NCBI GenBank assembly: GCA_947629215.1
Contig: CANRCU010000004.1
Location: 1 to 29,228 of the forward strand
DNA from: an uncultured Clostridia bacterium
GTDB taxonomy: Bacteria; Bacillota; Clostridia; Lachnospirales; CAG-274
Length of the DNA stretch: 29,228 nucleotides
Reading direction: 5' to 3'
The notes under the pieces are model-generated. The model had not been told where the DNA came from. It saw only the letters and a program-made list of their open reading frames with translations, and searched no databases. The position numbers and the translations under genes are program-made. Shown here piece by piece: positions 15,938 to 23,629 of this stretch (within the stretch, counting starts at the first letter, position 1; each line of letters opens with the position of its first letter).

Positions 15938-18900
15938 ATGATAATTAAAAATATGTTTTTAAAGCCCATAGACAGAGATATAAAAGGCGTTATCAAGGTA
16001 GGACAGGACGACAACGCCAATATACGTCAGGAGCTTGAAGAATATGTTGTGACCCGTGAATTGCAAAAGCATTTCCGTGATTTTTTTGAAAGCTATAAAA
16101 GAGGAATAAACGAAAATACCGATAAGATAGGCGTATGGATCTCCGGTTTCTTTGGCAGCGGTAAATCTCACTTTCTTAAGATATTGTCTTATCTGCTTGC
16201 AAATAAAGAAGTAGACGGGAAAAAGGCAATAGACTTTTTTACGGAAGATAAAAAGATCTCCGACCCTATGGTGCTTGCAGATATGCGGCTGGCTGCCGAT
16301 ATTCCTACCGATGTGGTGCTGTTTAATATTGACTCCAAAAGCGAAGTAAACGGAAAACAGTCTAAGGTAGCTATTGTTTCGGTCTTGCAGAATGTTTTTA
16401 ACGAAATGCAGGGATTCAGCGGTTCAAATCCTTTTCTTGCCGATCTGGAACGCAAGCTTTCTTACGAAGGCAAATATGAACTGTTTAAGGATAAATTTGA
16501 AGAAAGCTTCGGTTCTCCATGGACAGAAGCAAGAAACGACTTTGATTTTATCCAGGATGATGTTGTAGAGGTTTTGGCAGACATTGATTTTATGAGCATT
16601 GAAGCCGGAAGAAACTGGTGCGAAAAAACGACCTACGAATATCCGTACAAAGTGCAGGATTTTGCCGAACTTGTCAAGGATTATCTTAAAAGAAAAGGCA
16701 GTAAACAACATATTGTATTTCTTATAGACGAAATTGGTCAATATATAGGCGATGATTCCAAACTTATGCTTAATCTCCAGACCGTTACCGAAGACCTTGG
16801 AACGACCTGTAACGGCAAAGCGTGGATAGTGGTTACAAGTCAGCAGGATATTGACTCCATAACAAAGATAAAAGGCAACGATTTTTCAAAAATTCAAGGT
16901 CGGTTTGATACCCGTTTGTCTTTATCCTCTGCCAACGTTGACGAAGTAATAAAAAAGAGAATACTTGAAAAGAACGATTCGGGAAAACAGACGCTTTCTC
17001 TGTTATATGACGATAAGGCAACAGTTATAAAAAATCTTATAATTTTTAATGACGGTGTTGAGAAAAAACTGTATTCCGGCAGAGATAATTTTGCAGACAT
17101 CTATCCTTTTGTTCCGTATCAGTTCGATATTCTTGGACACGTTCTTACATCTATCCGTACACACGGAGCTTCCGGCAAACATCTTGCCGAAGGCGAACGT
17201 TCCATGCTTGCTCTTTTCAAGGAGTCGGCTGTAAAAGTCATGCAGAGCGAACCGGGGGTTATCGTTCCCTTCAATATGTTTTATGACGCTCTGGAACAGT
17301 TCCTTGATCACTCTCATAAGGGTGTTATAACTCGTGCTTTAGACAACGAATATCTCAACCCCACACACGAAAAAGAGTGCTTTGACGTTAATGTTCTTAA
17401 AACACTTTTTATGATAAAGTATGTAAAAGAGATAAAGCCCAATATCGAAAATATAACAAGCCTTATGGTATCCGATATAAATGATGACAGAGTGGCTCTT
17501 ACCCAAAAAGTTGCGGAAGCTCTGCGCCGTCTTGTCCGTCAAACATTGGTACAGAAAAACAACGACATTTATGTATTTCTGACCAATGAAGAACAGGAAA
17601 TAAACCGTGCTATTGAGTCCCGGAATGTGGACTCCGGCGAAATAATAGCAAAAGTGTCCGAAATGATATTCGACGGTCTTTATGCCGAAAGGAAATATCG
17701 TTATCCTAAATTCAGCGGCAGATATGCCTTTGAATTTGACCGTATTGTTGATGACAGACCCTACAAAGCCGGCAGGAACAATGATATAACATTAAAAATA
17801 CTTACACCTTACAGCGATGAACGTTCCGATGAAAATACTGTGAGATTGCTTTCGGGACAGGGAAACTATGTACTTGTGGTACTTCCCGATGACAGAGCGT
17901 TTCTTGATGAGATACGTTCTGCATTACAGATAGAAAAATTTCTCCGCTATGATGCAACAAGCGGCATAGCCAAGTTTAAAAGCATAAAAGAAGCAAAACA
18001 AGTTGAAATGCGTGACAGGATGAATAACGCAAAAACATTCCTTGCCGACAGCCTGAAAAATGCCGATATTTATATAACAGGAAATAAAATACAGACAAGC
18101 TCCAAGGAAATAGCCCCTCGTATAAATGAAGCATTGGGTAAACTGGTAGACGCTGTCTATCATAAACTTTCGTACATAAATACCGCTATGGGCGAAAACG
18201 ATATTCGCTCTTTGCTTAAAAATAATAATAAACAGCTTTCTATTGCCGAAGCTGATGTACCAAACGAATTGGCACTCAATGATGTAAAGGCTTACATAGC
18301 GTCAAATACCCAAAAACATATGAAAACTTCAATGAAGACCCTTTCGGAGCGTTTTTTGAAAGCCCCCTACGGTTTTGTTGAAGCCGATATACAATGGTTG
18401 ACGGCAAAACTTTTTAAAGACGGGGAAATATCCATATATGTAAATAATGAGCCTGTAACTCTTATTTCAAAGACCCCGGATGAAATTATACGCTATCTTA
18501 CCCGTAAAGAATTCAGCGAAAAGCTTATGACGGAAAAACGCATCAAAGCAAACGAAAAGCAGAAAAAATCCGTACGTGAAGTAATGAAGGAATTGTTTGG
18601 TGTTACTTCTGTAAGCGATGATGACGATACTGTTATGAAAAACTTTTTGTCATATGCCGCTAATTTGAAAAGTGAGCTTGAAAAAGTGGCAACAAATTAT
18701 TCGTATATGCCTGCCTATCCCGGCAAAAGTGTTGTCGAAAGCGGCAAAAAGCTGATAAACGATGTGTTGGGAACAAGATCAGCCATAGATTTTTTTGAAG
18801 AAATCAACAGAAAAAAAGACGATTATCTGGATCTTGCCGAGGATTACGAACCTATAAAAAACTTTTTCTCGGGCGAACAAAAAGGAATATTCGATAAAGC

Positions 18901-19525
18901 CGTTGACTTAATGAAAATATTTAATGACAGCAAGACATTTGTTGTGGACGAGCAGATAGAAAATGTTGTTTTAAACATAAATACAATTTTGAAAAAGCCT
19001 GATCCGTACAGCGATATATATAAACTGCCCGACCTTATTGAAAATTTCAGAAATATGTATAACGCTCTGCTCACAAAAATGCAAGAGCCTGTGGATGCAG
19101 CAATAACCGAAGCCAAAAAGCGGGTCTTTGATGAGCTTAAAGGTAAAAAATGCCAAAATAAGTTATCTGACAAATACAACAGACTTTTTGACGAGATAAG
19201 CGAAAAAGCCGAGCGCTGTAATAATGTCGCGAATTTACAAAACATCAAAGTTGAAGCAGATGCACTCAAGGTACGCTGCCTTAATGAAATAAATACCGAG
19301 GAGGCAAAGTATAAAGATACCGAAAATACACAGAATAATGCACCTGCCAACAGCGCAAGACCCGTTAAGGTCAAGAAAACGAAAACGATCGGTATCAGAA
19401 CAATAAATAATGCTTCTACCTGGCAGATAGAAACCGAAGAAGATGTAAAACGCTATATATCGGAACTTGAAAGAAAGCTGATAAACAGCCTTGAAGAAAA
19501 TACGGTCATAAATATCGAGTTTTAG
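15938..19525 (+). CDS. brxC: BrxC/PglY ATPase of BREX
   Basis: The 1195-residue AAA+-type ATPase of type 1 BREX. Near the N-terminus, IGVWISGFFGSGKSHFLK holds the Walker A loop (G70-x-x-G-S-G-K76-S77). Walker B is VFLIDEIGQYIG with D264/E265, and TSQQDID follows as a sensor-like segment. The C-terminal half (about 880-1195) is mostly helical, including charged coiled segments at about 1070-1125, and ends in a conserved LERKLINSLEENTVINIEF. Length agrees with the family (about 1150-1250). BrxC is required for both modification and exclusion of phage DNA. AAGGAGG precedes the ATG. No damage is visible. Confidence 0.95.
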   Translation: MIIKNMFLKPIDRDIKGVIKVGQDDNANIRQELEEYVVTRELQKHFRDFFESYKRGINENTDKIGVWISGFFGSGKSHFLKILSYLLANKEVDGKKAIDFFTEDKKISDPMVLADMRLAADIPTDVVLFNIDSKSEVNGKQSKVAIVSVLQNVFNEMQGFSGSNPFLADLERKLSYEGKYELFKDKFEESFGSPWTEARNDFDFIQDDVVEVLADIDFMSIEAGRNWCEKTTYEYPYKVQDFAELVKDYLKRKGSKQHIVFLIDEIGQYIGDDSKLMLNLQTVTEDLGTTCNGKAWIVVTSQQDIDSITKIKGNDFSKIQGRFDTRLSLSSANVDEVIKKRILEKNDSGKQTLSLLYDDKATVIKNLIIFNDGVEKKLYSGRDNFADIYPFVPYQFDILGHVLTSIRTHGASGKHLAEGERSMLALFKESAVKVMQSEPGVIVPFNMFYDALEQFLDHSHKGVITRALDNEYLNPTHEKECFDVNVLKTLFMIKYVKEIKPNIENITSLMVSDINDDRVALTQKVAEALRRLVRQTLVQKNNDIYVFLTNEEQEINRAIESRNVDSGEIIAKVSEMIFDGLYAERKYRYPKFSGRYAFEFDRIVDDRPYKAGRNNDITLKILTPYSDERSDENTVRLLSGQGNYVLVVLPDDRAFLDEIRSALQIEKFLRYDATSGIAKFKSIKEAKQVEMRDRMNNAKTFLADSLKNADIYITGNKIQTSSKEIAPRINEALGKLVDAVYHKLSYINTAMGENDIRSLLKNNNKQLSIAEADVPNELALNDVKAYIASNTQKHMKTSMKTLSERFLKAPYGFVEADIQWLTAKLFKDGEISIYVNNEPVTLISKTPDEIIRYLTRKEFSEKLMTEKRIKANEKQKKSVREVMKELFGVTSVSDDDDTVMKNFLSYAANLKSELEKVATNYSYMPAYPGKSVVESGKKLINDVLGTRSAIDFFEEINRKKDDYLDLAEDYEPIKNFFSGEQKGIFDKAVDLMKIFNDSKTFVVDEQIENVVLNINTILKKPDPYSDIYKLPDLIENFRNMYNALLTKMQEPVDAAITEAKKRVFDELKGKKCQNKLSDKYNRLFDEISEKAERCNNVANLQNIKVEADALKVRCLNEINTEEAKYKDTENTQNNAPANSARPVKVKKTKTIGIRTINNASTWQIETEEDVKRYISELERKLINSLEENTVINIEF

Positions 19526-19557
19526 AGCGTACACAGAAGAAGGGAGGAAACATCGGA

Positions 19558-22176
19558 ATGAACAAAACAGCGATAAAAAATTTTGCGGTATGGGCAAGGC
19601 AAAAACTTATATCGGACATTACATATAAGGCAGGTATGCTTGGTATTACAGAAAAGGGCATTGCCAAAAAATTGCCCCAGTCAACTGCCGATTTGCAATT
19701 TTTTGATATAGGTACAAAAAATTATTCCCAAATCTCCGGTATTGAGATAAGGCAAAGGGAAGCACTTGTAAAGGTCATACACGAAAGAGAACACAGCTTT
19801 AAAAGCTTTAAAGAAGCCTTTGACAATACCGTTGAAGAGGTTGCATATACCTGGTTCAACCGCCTTATTGCCATACGTTTTATGGAGGTAAATGATTATC
19901 TGCCATCGGGCATTCGTGTACTTTCTTCGGAAAACAAGGCAAAAAACGAGCCTGATTTTGTCACAACGCCCTTTGATACCGATTTGGACTTTACCGCTGC
20001 CGAACAGGACAAAGTTATTGCTCTTAAAGACGAAAATAAACTGGATCAACTGTTTCGTATGCTTTTTATAAAGCAGTGCAATAAATTAAACAGTATTCTG
20101 CCGGAACTTTTTGAAAAAACCGATGATTATACAGAACTTTTGCTTAATATTTCTTTTACCGATAAAGACGGTGTTGTGTATCGCCTTGTCCACGATGTTG
20201 ACGAAGACGATTTTAATGTGGAAAAAGAGGGTCAGGTGGAAATTATCGGGTGGATGTATCAGTATTATAACACCGAACCCAAAGACAAAGTTTTTACGGA
20301 ACTTAAAAAAAATATAAAAATTGCCAAAGATAAAATACCGGCAGCAACACAGCTTTTTACACCACATTGGATAGTGCGGTATATGGTGGAAAATTCGCTT
20401 GGCAGGTTATGGCTTGAAAGAAATATGTCCGACCCGGAAGATAATAATAAACTGCGCTTATTCTGGAAGTATTATCTTAACGAGGCAGAGCAAGAACCCG
20501 AAGTTGAAGCACAGCTTAACGAATTGAGAAAAGAATATAAAAATATATCTCCGGAAGAAATCAGATTTTTGGATCCCTGCATGGGAAGCGGCCATATTTT
20601 GGTATACGCATTCGAGGTTTTTATGCAGATATATGAAAGCTGCGGCTATACCCAGAGAGAAGCCGCAAAGTCTATTCTTGCCAATAACCTGTATGGGTTG
20701 GATATAGATAAGCGTGCTTATCAGTTATCTTATTTTGCTCTGATGATGAAAACGCGCAGGTACAACCGCAGAATATTTAAGGAAGGTATAAGCCCCAACG
20801 TATTTTATATAAGGGATAATTCCGAGTTGACCGCAAATAAGATAGAGTATATTGCAAAAAAAGATAAAAAAATCAAATCAGATTTGAAATCTATATCCAA
20901 CGACCTGAATAATGCAACGGAATACGGAAGCCTTATATCCGTTACACCCGTTGATTTTAATGCTATTTATAAAAGAATAGAAGAGATACAAAACGGTGAA
21001 CTTGATATATTCGGTATGAATATTCAAGAAGAAATTACTCCCGTTATCAGACAAGCGGAAATATTGTCACAAAAATATGACGTTGTTGTAACTAATCCAC
21101 CATATATGGGTGGGTCGGGTATGAATGCAAAACTTTCTGATTTTGTGAAGAAAAATTATCCCGACAGTAAGTCGGATCTATTTGCGTGCTTTATTGAAAA
21201 GTGCGGAAAATTAGCTAAAAGCCACGGCTATTATGCAATGATAACACAACACGCATGGATGTTCTTGTCAAGCTATGAAAAACTCCGCGAAAAACTTGCA
21301 TCTAAAAATTTCGTAAATATGGCACATTTGGGGGCAAGGGCATTTGATGAAATAGGCGGCGAAGTTGTACAGACAACAACTTTTGTGCATGAAAATACGC
21401 ACAAAGAAGATTACTCCGGAGTATATGTAAGACTTGTAGATATTGCAGGAGAACACGAAAAAGAAATGATGTTTCTAAACGGTGAAAACCGCTATACCGC
21501 TAAACAGGAAAACTTCTCAAAGATACCCGGCTCGCCTGTGGCTTATTGGGTGAGTGAGAATTTTTTTAAAACTTTTGAAAATAGTGTAAAACTATTAGAA
21601 TTTGCACCTACACGAAAGGGTATGTTTACTGGCAATAATAATTTGTGGCTAAAATTATGGTTTGAAATTGAAAAAAATAAGCTATTTCAACAATTCAAAC
21701 CATATAATAAGGGTGGCGAGTTTAGAAAATGGTACGGTAATAATGAATATGTTATAAATTGGGGACAAAATGGAAATAAAGTAAAGTCATTTGTCGGTTC
21801 AGGAAACATTAATGTTTCTATTTATTTTAGAAAATGTATAACATGGAGTTTAGTTACATCAGCCAAACAAAGTTTTAGAGCTATTACAGATACTCTTCAT
21901 GTTATGGGCGATGCAGGTCCAATTGCCTTGACTAACGACACAAATATTTATTATATTTTAGGTGTACTTAATTCTAATTATATGGAAAAAGTTATTTCAA
22001 TTCTTGCACCAACTTTAAATTGCAGCAATGGAGTAGTTGGTGAATTTCCAATCATTTTAGATTTGAATAAGAAAAATGAGATAGATAGGATTGTTAATGA
22101 AAATATAATAATTAGTAGACAAGACTGGGACAGTTTTGAAACAAGTTGGGATTTTAAAAAACATCCGTTGCTGTGA
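19558..22176 (+). CDS. pglX: PglX (BrxX) adenine methyltransferase, N-terminal part of a split protein
   Basis: This ORF holds the N-terminal 872 residues of the BREX N6-adenine methyltransferase. The AdoMet motif is FLDPCMGSGHILVYAFEVF (D339) and the catalytic motif NPPY is at 513-516. YAMITQHAWMFLSSYEKLREKL and NMAHLGARAFDEIGGEVVQTTTFV are further family blocks. Residues from about 680 on form the target-recognition region and are encoded by AT-richer DNA than the rest. The ORF stops after SFETSWDFKKHPLL, exactly where intact PglX of about 1200 residues continues into its C-terminal domain. That domain is a separate ORF at 22704. Catalytic motifs are intact, so activity with the second half in trans is possible. 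AGGGAGG precedes the ATG. Confidence 0.93.
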   Translation: MNKTAIKNFAVWARQKLISDITYKAGMLGITEKGIAKKLPQSTADLQFFDIGTKNYSQISGIEIRQREALVKVIHEREHSFKSFKEAFDNTVEEVAYTWFNRLIAIRFMEVNDYLPSGIRVLSSENKAKNEPDFVTTPFDTDLDFTAAEQDKVIALKDENKLDQLFRMLFIKQCNKLNSILPELFEKTDDYTELLLNISFTDKDGVVYRLVHDVDEDDFNVEKEGQVEIIGWMYQYYNTEPKDKVFTELKKNIKIAKDKIPAATQLFTPHWIVRYMVENSLGRLWLERNMSDPEDNNKLRLFWKYYLNEAEQEPEVEAQLNELRKEYKNISPEEIRFLDPCMGSGHILVYAFEVFMQIYESCGYTQREAAKSILANNLYGLDIDKRAYQLSYFALMMKTRRYNRRIFKEGISPNVFYIRDNSELTANKIEYIAKKDKKIKSDLKSISNDLNNATEYGSLISVTPVDFNAIYKRIEEIQNGELDIFGMNIQEEITPVIRQAEILSQKYDVVVTNPPYMGGSGMNAKLSDFVKKNYPDSKSDLFACFIEKCGKLAKSHGYYAMITQHAWMFLSSYEKLREKLASKNFVNMAHLGARAFDEIGGEVVQTTTFVHENTHKEDYSGVYVRLVDIAGEHEKEMMFLNGENRYTAKQENFSKIPGSPVAYWVSENFFKTFENSVKLLEFAPTRKGMFTGNNNLWLKLWFEIEKNKLFQQFKPYNKGGEFRKWYGNNEYVINWGQNGNKVKSFVGSGNINVSIYFRKCITWSLVTSAKQSFRAITDTLHVMGDAGPIALTNDTNIYYILGVLNSNYMEKVISILAPTLNCSNGVVGEFPIILDLNKKNEIDRIVNENIIISRQDWDSFETSWDFKKHPLL

Positions 22177-22185
22177 GGTGAAAGT

Positions 22186-22701
22186 ATGGCAAGAAAAAAA
22201 GATTATAGGACTCTCAATACAACGCCTTTGAATACAGGTATAAAAAACTTTACAGAAGTTCTTAAATTTTATTTATACTATGCACCTAATATAGATAGTT
22301 GCCAATCTAATGGTAGAATTGAGGGAAACAACGCAGTAAAGATTTTAAAAAAAATGCTTTTACAATCAAATATGCAAGATAAAACAAAATTTCTTAAAAA
22401 GATTCAGAACGCTTCTTGGGGAAAATTAGATTTTGATACAGATGAAATAGATTTTGAAAAGCCACGAATGCTATGTAATAAATATTCCAATGAAGAAGAT
22501 TTATCAGCTCTATTACGCCATATAAGAAATGCCTTAGCACATGGGTATATATATATTTGGAAAAAAAGTAGTGGCAAATATATACTACTGATTGATTTTG
22601 ATAAAAACAAAAATAAGTGTACTGCAAAGATACTTGTGTCTATGTCGATTTTAGAAAGCTGGAAAGCAATACTTGAAAATGAAATAGCTACAGGAGAATA
22701 A
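22186..22701 (+). CDS. HEPN-domain protein inserted between the two halves of pglX
   Basis: A 171-residue protein. The decisive motif is LLRHIRNALAHGYIYIW, giving R114-N115-x-x-x-H119, the catalytic R-N-x4-6-H signature of HEPN ribonucleases. The surrounding helices (NFTEVLKFYLYYAP, AVKILKKMLLQ, EEDLSALL) and strand-like end (KYILLIDFD) resemble the pEK499_p136-type HEPN group; that subfamily call is tentative. GAGGTGA lies before the ATG, 10 nt after the pglX N-terminal stop. Its own last codons contain the AGGAG site for the pglX C-terminal ORF, 2 nt downstream, so all three are coupled. It is intact and AT-rich. No MNT nucleotidyltransferase antitoxin lies nearby. Ribonuclease activity is inferred from the motif. 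Confidence 0.82.
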   Translation: MARKKDYRTLNTTPLNTGIKNFTEVLKFYLYYAPNIDSCQSNGRIEGNNAVKILKKMLLQSNMQDKTKFLKKIQNASWGKLDFDTDEIDFEKPRMLCNKYSNEEDLSALLRHIRNALAHGYIYIWKKSSGKYILLIDFDKNKNKCTAKILVSMSILESWKAILENEIATGE

Positions 22702-22703
22702 AT

Positions 22704-23618
22704 ATGAACAAATTAATTAGCGAAAAATATAAAGAATGGGAACAGGAATGTAACCAAAGATTTCAACAACTAAAACAGAACGAAGAAGAACTCAACCGGA
22801 TTTTTATTGACATTTACGGCTTACAAGATGAGTTGACTCCCGAAGTTGCGGATAAAGATGTAACCGTAAGAAAAGCCGATTTACAGCGAGAGATAAAAAG
22901 CCTTATTTCATATGCCGTCGGCTGTATGTTTGGCAGATACTCTCTTGATGTTGAAGGTCTTGTATATGCCGGTGGCAAATGGGACAGCAGCAAATACATA
23001 AGATTTATTCCCGATGATGACAACTGTATTCCCATTACAGACGAGGAATATTTCAAAGATGATATTGTGGGTCGCCTTGTAGAGTTTGTAAAAGTCGTTT
23101 ACGGTGAAAAGACACTTGAAGAAAATCTGTCCTTTATAGCAAACGCTTTAGGCAACAAGGGTAATACAAGTCGTGAAGTTATCAGAAATTACTTCCTGAA
23201 TGACTTTATAAAAGACCACATAAAGACATATCAGAAGCGTCCTATTTATTGGCTTTTTGACAGCGGCAAGAAAAATGGGTTTAAGGCTCTTTGTTATATG
23301 CACCGTTGGAATGCCGATACCATAGGCAATATGCGTGTTGAATATCTGCACCGTATGCAACGTGTATACGAGAAAGAAATCAAACGTATGCAGGACATAA
23401 TAGACAACAGCAAAGACAACAAGGAAATATTAAACGCCACAAAGCGCAGAGAAAAACTCCAGAAACAGCTTAAAGAGACTAAAGACTATGACACACTTGT
23501 AGCACACCTGGCTCTGTCCCGTATAGATATTGACCTTGACGACGGTGTAAAAGTCAACTATGAAAAAGTACAGACCGCTCCCGACGGAAAGAAAATGCAG
23601 ATATTGGCTAAAATTTGA
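22704..23618 (+). CDS. pglX: PglX (BrxX) C-terminal part of a split protein
   Basis: The 304-residue ORF is the C-terminal domain of PglX as a separate protein. It starts at MNKLISEKYKEWEQECNQRF and runs into highly conserved PglX blocks: NEEELNRIFIDIYGLQDELT, KSLISYAVGCMFGRYSLD, DDIVGRLVEFVKVVYGEKTLEENL, YQKRPIYWLFDSGKKNGFKAL and the C-terminal IDIDLDDGVKVNYEKVQ...LAKI. It has no methyltransferase motif. Adding 872 and 304 gives 1176 residues, the length of normal PglX, so no conserved block appears lost. The ORF is open throughout and has an AGGAG with 7-nt spacing, which argues for a translated subunit rather than debris. Confidence 0.9.
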   Translation: MNKLISEKYKEWEQECNQRFQQLKQNEEELNRIFIDIYGLQDELTPEVADKDVTVRKADLQREIKSLISYAVGCMFGRYSLDVEGLVYAGGKWDSSKYIRFIPDDDNCIPITDEEYFKDDIVGRLVEFVKVVYGEKTLEENLSFIANALGNKGNTSREVIRNYFLNDFIKDHIKTYQKRPIYWLFDSGKKNGFKALCYMHRWNADTIGNMRVEYLHRMQRVYEKEIKRMQDIIDNSKDNKEILNATKRREKLQKQLKETKDYDTLVAHLALSRIDIDLDDGVKVNYEKVQTAPDGKKMQILAKI

Positions 23619-23629
23619 GGAAAAAAATT

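Noticed and set aside
22186..22701. HEPN gene as half of an MNT-HEPN toxin-antitoxin pair
   Set aside because: No MNT nucleotidyltransferase (GSxxxG...DxD) gene is adjacent; both neighbours are PglX parts.
22174..22706. Split of pglX as a simple nonsense mutation or sequencing error
   Set aside because: A single error cannot explain a complete, unrelated ORF with its own ribosome binding site between the halves.
22704..23618. Treating the 304-codon ORF as an independent unknown BREX gene
   Set aside because: Its blocks match the C-terminal domain of PglX along its whole length, so it is the second half of the methyltransferase.
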